Below, one piece after another: positions 37,099 to 45,348 of a DNA stretch of 64,000 bases. Source of the DNA: Seleniivibrio woodruffii (lineage in GTDB: Bacteria > Chrysiogenota > Deferribacteres > Deferribacterales > Geovibrionaceae); NCBI RefSeq assembly GCF_004339245.1, contig NZ_SMGG01000003.1, positions 1,116,770 through 1,180,769 on the forward strand, given 5' to 3'. The notes below the pieces were generated by a model that saw only the letters and a program-made list of their open reading frames with translations, did not search any database and was not told where the DNA came from. The translations under genes were made by a program, and so were the position numbers. Each line of letters begins with the position of its first letter. Position 1 is the first letter of the stretch.

Positions 37099-37883
37099 CA
37101 CTCCGAAAGAAATCCGGTCATTTCCTTTGAAATTGCTACCGTAACACTTTCATATATAGTTTTTTTAAGTACCAAAGTTGTATTAAATCCGGCCATAAGT
37201 GCACATGGCTCTGCAACTGCTTTTACTCCGATGTGCCTTGCCGCAGCCGTTTCCTCGACTTCATAAGGGCAGTAGGTGAATAGATGCTCAGGCAGGAAGC
37301 GGAGATATATACCAAGCTCGTCCGCCGCATCGATCAGCCCCTGTTCGTTCTCCTTCACCCATGCGGAAGCTATAAGCCTGAGCTGTGCAATGTCGATTTT
37401 TGCATCAGCGCAAGCCTGTGTCAGCGCAGAGATTATCTGTTCCTTTTTCGTGTCTTTTCTGCATCCGACACCAGCAATATACAGCTTGTTTGCCTCTGTT
37501 GCCGTGGTTATGACGGGTACGGCTCCTGTGATGGATGCCACTCTGTGAGCCAGTCTGTTTGCGCCGCCTTCGTGGCCCGATACTGCGCTGATGGCATATC
37601 TGCCCACCTCATCGCAGACCACCACGGCGGGGTCTTTGTATTTGCTTTCAAGGAGCGGGGCTGTGACACGGGTCACTATTCCCTGTGCCATAACGGCCAC
37701 TATGCCGTCATACTCCTGAAATAATTTTTCAAAACATTCTTTTATTGATGAATATTTTATAGAGTCATAGCCTGAAATTTTTTCAGAGAGATAAAGCTCT
37801 GCTCTGAGTCTGTCGGCAATATATTTTGCCTGAACTGCTCCCTTATCGGTGACGGCGATGACCGCCAGTCTACCTGTATTCAT
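37098..37883 (-). CDS. cbiG: Cobalt-precorrin-5A hydrolase (CbiG)
   Basis: About 261 residues that open the lactone and release acetaldehyde, a step unique to the oxygen-independent route. MAQGIVTRVTAPLLESKYKD, VVCDEVGRYAISAVSGHEGG and AGVGCRKDTKKE are family marks. The length fits the two-domain form without a large insert. The ATG at 37883 is preferred (AGGG 9 bases upstream) over one at 37901 that lacks a ribosome site. Confidence 0.93.
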   Translation of the reverse strand: MNTGRLAVIAVTDKGAVQAKYIADRLRAELYLSEKISGYDSIKYSSIKECFEKLFQEYDGIVAVMAQGIVTRVTAPLLESKYKDPAVVVCDEVGRYAISAVSGHEGGANRLAHRVASITGAVPVITTATEANKLYIAGVGCRKDTKKEQIISALTQACADAKIDIAQLRLIASAWVKENEQGLIDAADELGIYLRFLPEHLFTYCPYEVEETAAARHIGVKAVAEPCALMAGFNTTLVLKKTIYESVTVAISKEMTGFLSE

Positions 37884-38613
37884 GGCTGAATGCCCTGTCA
37901 TATAGCTTTGAATAGGTCTCCGGCGTGCCGCCGACTGCTCTTCCCGCCAGAATCATTGTCTGCTTGGTCATTCCGTTCTCTTTCAGGGTCTTTTCGAGGT
38001 CTTTAAGCAGACATCGGGCTATCTTCTGATCTGCCCAGCTGGCTCTGTAAACCAGAACAACGGGAGTTTCTCCGCTCCAGCCGTTTGCCGTCAGGGTATC
38101 GGCGATGAACTGCCCCTGTCCTGCGGACAGAAAGAAGGCTATCGTTCCGCCGACTTTGGCGATGGCCGAAAGCTCTTCGGGCATGGGTGTCCTGCCGGGG
38201 GTGCGGGTGATTATCACCGTCTGGGAGATCTCTGGCATGGTCAGTTCAATGTTCGCCGCCGCCGCCGATGCCGCCATGCTGGTCACTCCGGGCACTGTTT
38301 CGTATTCTATGCCCAGTTTGTCCAGCTCTGCAATCTGCTCGCCGGTGGCTCCGTAGAGTGCGGGATCGCCTGTGTGCACACGTGCAACGTTTTTATTCTC
38401 TTTATGTGCTTTTTTGATTATTTCAACTATTTCATCCAGATTCAGAGGGGCTGAATCGTATATTTCGGCATCATTTGAGGCATATTTCAGGATATCGGGA
38501 TTAACAAGGCTTCCGGCGTATATCACAACGGGGCATTCGCCTATGAGTCTTGCGCCCTTAACCGTGATAAGCTCCGCATCCCCCGGTCCTGCGCCGATAA
38601 AATATACCTTCAT
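37870..38613 (-). CDS. cbiF: Cobalt-precorrin-4 C11-methyltransferase (CbiF/CobM)
   Basis: 247-residue SAM-dependent methylase. It begins MKVYFIGAGPGDAELITVKG, with YAGSLVNPDIL, ARVHTGDPALYGATGEQ and TVPGVTSMAASAAAANIELT, all characteristic of CobM/CbiF. It overlaps cbiE by 4 bases and cbiG by 14. Confidence 0.95.
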   Translation of the reverse strand: MKVYFIGAGPGDAELITVKGARLIGECPVVIYAGSLVNPDILKYASNDAEIYDSAPLNLDEIVEIIKKAHKENKNVARVHTGDPALYGATGEQIAELDKLGIEYETVPGVTSMAASAAAANIELTMPEISQTVIITRTPGRTPMPEELSAIAKVGGTIAFFLSAGQGQFIADTLTANGWSGETPVVLVYRASWADQKIARCLLKDLEKTLKENGMTKQTMILAGRAVGGTPETYSKLYDRAFSHEYR

Positions 38614-39206
38614 GCCGTTTTCTCCTCCAGAACTATTATCATTCTGGATGTTTTTTTATAATCGCTTATGCCAGCGAAAACCCCTTCGGAGGGCAGGCTG
38701 ATATCGCTCAGTACGAAAATATTGAATTTTTCCTCTATCTGGGGAAATTTTGCGGCTATTGCAGAGGGGTTATTCACCTCATCGCAGAGGATAACCGTTG
38801 AAACTTCCGGACATTCATCAAAAAGTTCTCTGCCGTGAACGGACATGAATCTGTAGCCGAACCACTGCTTTTTTAGCAGTGCGAATCCTGCGCAGACGGA
38901 GCTGACACCGGGAATTATTGTCACGTTTTCAAAAGCAGCAGTAACGAATCTGGCAAGGCTGAAAAAACCTGCGTCACCTGACACAAGAACGCCTATCCTG
39001 CTTTTCGGGCAGTCTTTTATGAAGTTCACACAGTCGGTCTTCATGTTAGCGGGGATATAGTGCTCCTTATGTTTCGCAAAGGTTTCCACAGCATCCTTCA
39101 TGCCGATGATCATCTCCTGATCCTCTATGGCCTTATGTCCGCGCAGGGTTATGAGGTCATGCGCCCCCGGCCCCACGGAGATTATTGTGATTTCAGAGTC
39201 TTTCAC
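38610..39206 (-). CDS. cbiE: Cobalt-precorrin-7 C5-methyltransferase (CbiE)
   Basis: 198-residue methylase (ISVGPGAHDLITLRGHKAIE; VLVSGDAGFFSLAR; IIPGVSSVCAGFALL). It corresponds to the N-terminal half of CobL. The partner decarboxylating methylase CbiT is not fused to it and is not in this operon, so it must lie elsewhere. It overlaps cbiD by 14 bases. Confidence 0.9.
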   Translation of the reverse strand: MKDSEITIISVGPGAHDLITLRGHKAIEDQEMIIGMKDAVETFAKHKEHYIPANMKTDCVNFIKDCPKSRIGVLVSGDAGFFSLARFVTAAFENVTIIPGVSSVCAGFALLKKQWFGYRFMSVHGRELFDECPEVSTVILCDEVNNPSAIAAKFPQIEEKFNIFVLSDISLPSEGVFAGISDYKKTSRMIIVLEEKTA

Positions 39207-40170
39207 CCTTTTTCCTCCCGCTCATGTCATAGAAGATAACAGAAACGTGCCTGAAACCGTAGTCTTTTTCTATCTTTTCCGCCAGTTCCGCCGCTATGAA
39301 CGACAGATCGGCATCGGAGGAGGTGAGTATCTCCTCGACGGTGTTGAATTTTTCGTTGAGTTCCAGCCGCTCCGCCAGCCAGTCCGTTGCCATGGGCGAT
39401 CTCTTTGAGTGGGTGTTGTAGTACCCCATCAGAATTTTGCAGAGCTTTGCGGGGTGTCCCGCAACGTATATTCTGTCAAAACCTTTGAATTTTGCGTACT
39501 CAAAGGCTTCGTATGCGTAGTTGCTCATCAGTATCACAGGAACAGACCGGAAATTTTCCGAAAAATGCTTTTCGCCTATCTTGCCGGGCGTGAGGCATAC
39601 GGTGTCTCTGCCCTCTGCCGCCGCAACGTCTATTTCGCATTTTATGGTCTCTATAATTGCTTCAACGCTCATGGGAGTGACGATTCCAGTTGTTCCGATT
39701 ATGGAGATGCCGCCCACCACCCCGACTTTTTCATTGAAGGTCTCTTTTGCTATCCGTTCGCCATCGGGAGCGTAAATGGTGACATCTGCCCCCTTTTCTC
39801 CCAGAAGTTTCGACAGGTTCTCCTTTATCATCTTTTCGGGAGCGGGGTTTATTGCGTGCAGGCCGACATCCACCTGAAGTCCCTTTCTGGTGACTATTCC
39901 TATTCCCTGACCGCCCTTTATATCGATTTTGCCGCTGTCGTTTATTGTGCAGTCGGCATAAATTTTCATTCCGTGGGTGGCGTCGATGTCGTCGCCGCCG
40001 TCTTTGACAGCATAGAAACCGTCTATATCTCTGAACACCGGAATATGAGCTATGGTTCCGTTTGGCAGGGATATATCGGCTATTTCTATAATGCGGTTTG
40101 ACAATTTAAAGACGCATGATGCCGCCGTAGCGGCACAGGCTGTTGTTCCTGTGGTGTAACCGTTTCTCAA
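39193..40170 (-). CDS. cbiD: Cobalt-precorrin-5B C1-methyltransferase (CbiD)
   Basis: 325 residues. It opens RNGYTTGTTACAATAASCV, the hallmark of CbiD, with GGDDIDATHGM, GIGIVTRKGL, TPGKIGEKHF and YVAGHPAKLCKI further on. It is specific to the anaerobic cobalamin route. The start codon is TTG at 40170 behind AGGAG. It is the first gene of the minus-strand operon, facing pyrF. Confidence 0.94.
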   Translation of the reverse strand: MRNGYTTGTTACAATAASCVFKLSNRIIEIADISLPNGTIAHIPVFRDIDGFYAVKDGGDDIDATHGMKIYADCTINDSGKIDIKGGQGIGIVTRKGLQVDVGLHAINPAPEKMIKENLSKLLGEKGADVTIYAPDGERIAKETFNEKVGVVGGISIIGTTGIVTPMSVEAIIETIKCEIDVAAAEGRDTVCLTPGKIGEKHFSENFRSVPVILMSNYAYEAFEYAKFKGFDRIYVAGHPAKLCKILMGYYNTHSKRSPMATDWLAERLELNEKFNTVEEILTSSDADLSFIAAELAEKIEKDYGFRHVSVIFYDMSGRKKGERL

Positions 40171-40207
40171 TTAAAGGTTTCTCCTGAAAATGAACTTTCG
40201 TTAAACA

Positions 40208-40270
40208 ATCTTATATTATTAGACAAATCTGTCAACAGGTGCTTGAAAAATATCTGAAATATGCTACAGT
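40208..40270. promoter_or_regulatory. Divergent promoters of the cbi operon and pyrFE
   Basis: Minus strand: TTGACA (40235-40230), 16-base spacer, TAAGAT (40213-40208) for cbiD. Plus strand: TTGAAA (40243-40248), 16-base spacer, TACAGT (40265-40270) for pyrF. No B12 riboswitch is present here. Confidence 0.65.
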
Positions 40271-40287
40271 CTGCAAGAGGATAAAAG

Positions 40288-40995
40288 ATGAAACCAGAAA
40301 TGATAGTTGCCCTTGACTTCGACAGGGCGGATTCCGCTAAGAAGATAGTAGACATGACGCAGGATGCCGTCACATGGTATAAGGTAGGACTGGAGCTGTT
40401 TGTAGCAGACGGCAGAAGCATTATTGAGTACCTTAAGAAGAAAGATAAGAAAATCTTTCTCGATCTGAAATTTCACGATATTTCAAACACTGTTGTGTCC
40501 GCTGTGCTGGCTTCGCTCCAGTATGAAACGGACATGGTGAACATGCACACTCAGGGCGGCGGTGACATGATGGCCACCGTTGCTGAAAAGGTCGCTGCAC
40601 ACTGCGAAAAAGCGGGTGTCAGAAAACCCCTTCTCATCGGTGTGACACTTCTCACCAGCCTCGATGACAATTATTTGAAATCCATGAATCTCGGGTTCAA
40701 TTCCAGCCGTGATTACGTTCTGCACCTCGCCTCACTGGCAAAAAAGAGCGGGCTTGACGGTGTTGTGTCCTCCGCTCAGGAGACTCCCTTCATAAAAGAG
40801 ACTCTGGGCAGGGATTTCATAACCGTTACACCCGGAATAAGACCTCTGGACGCATCCGTTGACGATCAGAAAAGAGTTGTAACCCCTCAGGACGCAAAGG
40901 CCATGGGGACTGATTATATAGTTATTGGCAGGCCTGTCACTCAGGCGAAAGATCCTATGCAGGCTGCACTAAGCATATTGGAGGCAATTAATTGA
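40288..40995 (+). CDS. pyrF: Orotidine 5'-phosphate decarboxylase
   Basis: 235 residues, last step of UMP synthesis. The catalytic DLKFHDISNTV holds the Lys and Asp of the active site; VTPGIRPLDA and DYIVIGRPVTQAKDP bind phosphate. It starts MKPEMIVALDFDRADSA after AGAGGAT. Overlaps pyrE by 4 bases. Confidence 0.96.
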   Translation: MKPEMIVALDFDRADSAKKIVDMTQDAVTWYKVGLELFVADGRSIIEYLKKKDKKIFLDLKFHDISNTVVSAVLASLQYETDMVNMHTQGGGDMMATVAEKVAAHCEKAGVRKPLLIGVTLLTSLDDNYLKSMNLGFNSSRDYVLHLASLAKKSGLDGVVSSAQETPFIKETLGRDFITVTPGIRPLDASVDDQKRVVTPQDAKAMGTDYIVIGRPVTQAKDPMQAALSILEAIN

Positions 40996-41567
40996 ACGCT
41001 GATCAGGTACTTGAACTGTACAAAAAACACAATGCACTGTTAGAGGGACATTTTCTCCTTTCCTCAGGACTCCATTCCGATAAATTTCTTCAATCGGAAC
41101 TCATAATGCAGTATCCGGACAAGGTTGATGCTGTTATAGCTGAACTTGTTGTCAAACTTAAAGATGTTGAGTTTGACACAATAGTCAGCCCCGCAATAGG
41201 CGGCATACGTTTCGGATATGAGCTTGCACGTCAGATGAAAAAGCGTACACTGTTTACGGAAAGGGTGGACGGACATATGACCCTGCGCAGGGGCTTTTCT
41301 CTGGCGAAAGGTGAAAAGGTTCTTCTGGCGGAAGATGTTATTACCACAGGAAAATCTACCAAGGAATGCATCAACGCCTGCATAGATGCGGGGGCCGATG
41401 TTATCGGTGTTACATGCCTTATCGACAGAAGCGGAGGCAAGGCGGAGTTTGACCAGCCTTTCATCCCTCTGGTTCAGCTGGATGTGAAAACCTATGACCC
41501 GTCTGTGTGTCCCATGTGCAAAGAGGGTACTCCCGCCTATAAACCCGGCAGCAGAAACTTGAAATAA
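40992..41567 (+). CDS. pyrE: Orotate phosphoribosyltransferase
   Basis: 191 residues joining orotate to PRPP. The PRPP motif VLLAEDVITTGKST is intact, with FLLSSGLHSDKFLQ near the start and SPAIGGIRFGYELA. The start is TTG inside the pyrF stop (ATTGA overlap). Length fits the PyrE form of archaeal/cyanobacterial type. A strong terminator follows. Confidence 0.95.
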   Translation: MNADQVLELYKKHNALLEGHFLLSSGLHSDKFLQSELIMQYPDKVDAVIAELVVKLKDVEFDTIVSPAIGGIRFGYELARQMKKRTLFTERVDGHMTLRRGFSLAKGEKVLLAEDVITTGKSTKECINACIDAGADVIGVTCLIDRSGGKAEFDQPFIPLVQLDVKTYDPSVCPMCKEGTPAYKPGSRNLK

Positions 41568-41609
41568 TTGTTTCTCAAGAATATTTTTATTTTTACGAAA
41601 TTATGTGAT

Positions 41610-41635
41610 ATACTCCCCTTTCGGGGGAGTATTTT
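41610..41635 (+). terminator. Intrinsic terminator after pyrE
   Basis: ATACTCCCC (41610-41618) pairs with GGGGAGTAT (41624-41632) across a short loop, followed by TTTT. Confidence 0.8.
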
Positions 41636-41671
41636 GCTTCGCCGCATATCATACAACGGGGTTTTTTTAAA

Positions 41672-42334
41672 TTGGAAAAACTGGTAAAGTTTGATAAGTA
41701 TATAACTATCAACCAGAAGTTATTAGTGGAAGTGAAAGTGGGGGATCATGCGGGCATATTCGACTCGCGGATAGAGGATATGGAAGCGGGCGATTCGATA
41801 ATGATATCAATGCCCACGGACAAGGGACGGGCTGTTCCGCTGGCTCCGAACACCAGACTTCACCTTTCATATGTTATGGATATGGGCAGGTTTTCTTTTA
41901 AAAGTATCGTTCTGGACAGGGTTAAAGAACCCAGAATGATGCTTAAGATTGCCTTTCCCGATGCCGTTTTCCGTCAGGAGCTGAGGTCATTTTTCAGGGT
42001 GGACACCAGGCTGTCCGTCAAGGTTATGGTCACGGTTAAAATTGACGATGTCTGGACACAGAAGCTTTTCGAAGGTAAGGTTGTTGACATGTCCGGCGGC
42101 GGACTTAGAATGTTTACAGACATTCATATTGAAAAAGATGCTACAATAGAGATATATTTTCTGGGTTCCATCGAAAAGGTCGATCAGGTCAAGGCGCAGG
42201 TCATGCGCTGCCGTTCGATGGAAGGCAAGTTTGAGGTTGGGGTCAGGTTTGTTGACATTTCCCAGACCGACAGGGACCGGATAATAAAATATGTCTTTAA
42301 AAGACAGGTCGAGCAGAGAAAGCTCCTTGGATAG
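41672..42334 (+). CDS. PilZ-domain protein with YcgR-like N-terminus
   Basis: 220 residues. The C-terminal PilZ domain has the cyclic-di-GMP site: QELRSFFRVDTRL (the RxxxR pattern) near residue 103 and VDMSGGGLRM (the D/NxSxxG pattern). The N-terminal half resembles YcgR/FlgZ proteins that brake flagella. The start is TTG. A PAS-GGDEF cyclase at 10604-12967 is broken, so the c-di-GMP must come from elsewhere. It is followed by a STAS gene. Confidence 0.9.
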   Translation: MEKLVKFDKYITINQKLLVEVKVGDHAGIFDSRIEDMEAGDSIMISMPTDKGRAVPLAPNTRLHLSYVMDMGRFSFKSIVLDRVKEPRMMLKIAFPDAVFRQELRSFFRVDTRLSVKVMVTVKIDDVWTQKLFEGKVVDMSGGGLRMFTDIHIEKDATIEIYFLGSIEKVDQVKAQVMRCRSMEGKFEVGVRFVDISQTDRDRIIKYVFKRQVEQRKLLG

Positions 42335-42345
42335 GGGGATTTTGT

Positions 42346-42690
42346 ATGGCGTTTAACAGCGAGACGATTGTTTTCGGCGAGAAGAATGTTGAAGTTCTCT
42401 ACCCCATGCATGAGATAGACTCATACAACGGTGACGAGATCAAAACCCATATCAAATCCAGCATAGACTCATCCGACGCCGTCATAATAAACTGCTCAAG
42501 GGTTACATATCTGAACAGCAGCGGCCTGCGTGAGCTTATCCAGATACTCAAAAACATGCGTGATCTGAACAAACCCCTTTATCTGACATCGGTTAACGAA
42601 GACATTATGAAGGTGTTCAAAAGCACTAACCTGAACAGACTGTTCAACATACACGACACAAACGACGACGCAATGCGTTACATTATCTGA
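42346..42690 (+). CDS. STAS-domain protein (anti-sigma factor antagonist type)
   Basis: 114 residues of the SpoIIAA/RsbV fold. The VTYLNSSGLRELIQIL segment carries the Ser that is phosphorylated in such antagonists (near residue 58). There is no cognate kinase next to it. It lies 11 bases after the PilZ gene, and rlmN follows 11 bases later. Confidence 0.88.
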   Translation: MAFNSETIVFGEKNVEVLYPMHEIDSYNGDEIKTHIKSSIDSSDAVIINCSRVTYLNSSGLRELIQILKNMRDLNKPLYLTSVNEDIMKVFKSTNLNRLFNIHDTNDDAMRYII

Positions 42691-42701
42691 AAGAGTTAAA
42701 A

Positions 42702-43775
42702 TTGACCGAAAAATTCTATATCGATTCCCAAACACTCACGGGTCTTAAAGATTTTGCCGTTTCTCAGGGTTTTGAAAAATTCAGGGGCGAGCAGATCTAT
42801 AAATGGATCCACAACAGAGGCTGTGAAAACATAGCCGAAATGACCGACCTTTCAAATGCAATCAGGCAGAAACTGGCGGATATCGCCGTGTTCACAGTTG
42901 CGGATATCGTTGCCACCCAGCGGTCGGCGCAGGACGGCTCCATAAAGGTGCTTTTCCGTCTTGAGGACGGGGAGCATATCGAATCCGTTATCCTGAACGA
43001 CGGCAAACGCTATACCGCATGCATCTCATCACAGGTGGGCTGCCGCATGGGCTGTGCCTTTTGTTCCACAGCTTCGATGGGGCTTAAACGAAACCTCACT
43101 GCGGGCGAGATTCTGAAACAGGTGAAACGCCTGAACGACATACTGGCCGAAGAGGACGAAAAGCTCAGCAACCTTGTTTTCATGGGCATGGGAGAACCGC
43201 TGGACAACATCGACACGGTGCTTGATGCGCTGACAGTTCTGCTGGACGACAACGGCTACGGTTTTTCACACCGCAAGATAACCGTTTCAACCTGCGGGCT
43301 CACAGACAGCATAATAAAACTTTTCTCGCTTAAAACCCCTGTCAACATAGCAGTTTCCATAAACGCCGCAACACAGGAGAAACGAAAGGGCATAATGCCG
43401 GTTTCGAATAAATATCCCCTTGCGGAGCTTATGAAAACCCTGCGGGAACTGCCCATAGCCAAGCGGAAAAGCGTTACCATTGAGTACGTTCTTCTGAAAG
43501 GTTTCAACGACAGTATTGAGGATGCAAACAATCTTGCAAAGCTGCTTAAAGGTCTTGATAAGGTTAAAGTAAATCTTATATTGTACAATGCCGGTTCCGA
43601 TGCCGAGTTTAAAGCACCCGACCAAAAAGATGCTTTAAAATTTCAGGAATATCTGATAAATAACAGACTGGGCGTTTTCATAAGAAAAAGTCTGGGAAGC
43701 GACATCGACGGTGCCTGCGGTCAGCTGCGGGCAAACTATGCAAAAAAAGCGAAAAAAGGTGATAGAAATGGCTGA
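42702..43775 (+). CDS. rlmN: 23S rRNA (adenine2503-C2)-methyltransferase RlmN
   Basis: 357-residue radical SAM methylase that modifies A2503 of 23S rRNA and also A37 of tRNA. The cluster motif CRMGCAFC has Cys at 114, 118 and 121; FMGMGEPLDN and HRKITVSTCGL follow. The second catalytic Cys is expected in IDGACGQLR near the C-terminus. TTG start. It overlaps the peroxiredoxin gene by 8 bases. Confidence 0.95.
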   Translation: MTEKFYIDSQTLTGLKDFAVSQGFEKFRGEQIYKWIHNRGCENIAEMTDLSNAIRQKLADIAVFTVADIVATQRSAQDGSIKVLFRLEDGEHIESVILNDGKRYTACISSQVGCRMGCAFCSTASMGLKRNLTAGEILKQVKRLNDILAEEDEKLSNLVFMGMGEPLDNIDTVLDALTVLLDDNGYGFSHRKITVSTCGLTDSIIKLFSLKTPVNIAVSINAATQEKRKGIMPVSNKYPLAELMKTLRELPIAKRKSVTIEYVLLKGFNDSIEDANNLAKLLKGLDKVKVNLILYNAGSDAEFKAPDQKDALKFQEYLINNRLGVFIRKSLGSDIDGACGQLRANYAKKAKKGDRNG

Positions 43776-44232
43776 GAAACTTCCTGAAGAGGGAATGGCC
43801 GCTCCGTCTTTCAGTCTGGAAGGCGACGACGGGCAGACATATACCCTTGAATCCTTTAAAGGCAAAAAGCTGGTTCTGTACTTTTATCCCAAAGACAACA
43901 CATCCGGCTGCACAAAAGAGGCCATAGCTTTCACTCAGGTGAAGGATGAGTTCGGCGGAAAGAACGCCGTGATAGTCGGCGTCAGCCCCGACAGCATAAA
44001 GAGCCATGTTAATTTTAAAGAGAAGCACTCCTTGGGCATCCTGCTTTTAAGCGACCCCGACAGGAGCGTTGCGGCGGCATACGGCGCATACGGAGAAAAG
44101 AAGATGTACGGAAAACCCGTCATGGGTATCATCCGCTCAACATTCGTTATAGATGAAAACGGTAAACTTGAGAAAGCCTTCCGCAATGTTAAAGTTGACG
44201 GTCACGCTGAAAAAGTGATGTGTGTGCTTTGA
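43768..44232 (+). CDS. bcp: Peroxiredoxin, BCP/PrxQ family
   Basis: 154-residue thiol peroxidase. FYPKDNTSGCTKEAIAF carries the peroxidatic Cys (about 48). The usual PrxQ resolving Cys five residues later is replaced (CTKEAI), and the only other Cys is two residues from the C-terminus, so resolution may use that Cys or an external thiol. The ATG at 43768 is inside the end of rlmN. Overlaps xseB by one base. Confidence 0.92.
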   Translation: MAEKLPEEGMAAPSFSLEGDDGQTYTLESFKGKKLVLYFYPKDNTSGCTKEAIAFTQVKDEFGGKNAVIVGVSPDSIKSHVNFKEKHSLGILLLSDPDRSVAAAYGAYGEKKMYGKPVMGIIRSTFVIDENGKLEKAFRNVKVDGHAEKVMCVL

Positions 44233-44459
44233 TGAGCGGCGAAAAGTTTGAACAGAAACTCAAAAAACTGGAAGAGATCGTCGAGAAGCTTGAGAACGGC
44301 GAAGTTGACATCGAAGAGAACCTGAAGCTTTTTCAGGAGGGCATGAAGCTGGGCAAGGAATGCCGCAAAATGCTTGACGACATAGAGCTTAAGGTAAGCA
44401 AAGTGCTCTCAGCCGAGGGCGACGAAGTTAAAACGGAGTCATTCGATGAGCCGCTTTGA
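44232..44459 (+). CDS. xseB: Exodeoxyribonuclease VII small subunit
   Basis: 75 residues with the XseB pattern: FEQKLKKLEEIVEKLENGEV, LKLFQEGMKLGKECRKML. It pairs with XseA, which is not in the window. The ATG overlaps the bcp stop (TGATG) and the end overlaps ispA by 14 bases. XseB ahead of ispA and dxs is a frequent gene order. Confidence 0.92.
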   Translation: MSGEKFEQKLKKLEEIVEKLENGEVDIEENLKLFQEGMKLGKECRKMLDDIELKVSKVLSAEGDEVKTESFDEPL

Positions 44460-45345
44460 TATGAAAGGATACCTCGGTTTCTGGGGACAGAAGGTCGAGG
44501 ACTTTTTTGAAGAATACATGCAGCCTCACGACCCCCACACAAAGGGTCTTAACGAGGCCATGAGATACAGCCTTTTCGCAGGCGGAAAACGTATCCGTCC
44601 GGCACTGGTCTATTCGGCATACGGAATATTCGAAGGCTATTTCGACAAAGCGACCCCCTATGCGGCGGCTGTGGAGATGCTCCACACCTATTCGCTGATC
44701 CATGATGACCTTCCGGCCATGGACGACGATGATTTCCGCAGGGGCAAGCCCACAAACCATAAGGTTTTCGGTGAGGCGACCGCCATCCTTGCGGGTGACG
44801 GACTGCTCACAAAGGCCTTTGAGGTTATGTGCGACAGAAACCTGAACCCCGACATTACCCCTGAGCAGATGGTTGAGGCGGCCTATAAACTGGCGGCGGC
44901 CACAGGCGACAAAGGGATGGTGGGCGGACAGGTTGCGGACATGGATGCTGAAAAAGGTTTTTTTGATGCCGCAACGGTGGATTTCATCCACACACACAAG
45001 ACATCAAGACTCCTTGCATACTGCTGTGAGCTGGGTGCGATACTCGGTTTCGGCACGGAAGATGACAAAAGACGCCTTTACGAATACGGAATGCGTATCG
45101 GTCTGGCGTTTCAGATAGTCGACGACATACTGGATATTACCTCCACAACGGAGGAACTGGGCAAGGATGCCGGAAGTGACGTTGCCAACGGCAAAGCCAC
45201 ATATCCGGCTGTGCACGGCATTGAGGATTCCCACCGCAAGGCGGAACTCCTTATTGAGGAAGCGCTGGAACTGCTCTCCGTTTACGGAAACACAGCCGAC
45301 CCCTGCCGTGAGATAGCTAAATTTATAATCGAGAGAAAAAACTGA
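44446..45345 (+). CDS. ispA: Polyprenyl (farnesyl/geranylgeranyl) diphosphate synthase
   Basis: 299 residues elongating isoprenoid chains. The two aspartate-rich motifs are present: LIHDDLPAMDDDD (first) and QIVDDILD (second), plus GGKRIRPALVY and the KTSRL pocket. Chain length (C15 or C20) cannot be settled by eye. It is directly followed by dxs, so the precursor supply and chain-elongation genes are co-expressed. Confidence 0.94.
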   Translation: MSRFDMKGYLGFWGQKVEDFFEEYMQPHDPHTKGLNEAMRYSLFAGGKRIRPALVYSAYGIFEGYFDKATPYAAAVEMLHTYSLIHDDLPAMDDDDFRRGKPTNHKVFGEATAILAGDGLLTKAFEVMCDRNLNPDITPEQMVEAAYKLAAATGDKGMVGGQVADMDAEKGFFDAATVDFIHTHKTSRLLAYCCELGAILGFGTEDDKRRLYEYGMRIGLAFQIVDDILDITSTTEELGKDAGSDVANGKATYPAVHGIEDSHRKAELLIEEALELLSVYGNTADPCREIAKFIIERKN

Positions 45346-45348
45346 TAT

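Noticed and set aside
35702-40170. A cobalamin riboswitch upstream of the cbi operon
   Set aside because: The 117-base gap before cbiD shows promoters only; no B12-box or aptamer core is present.
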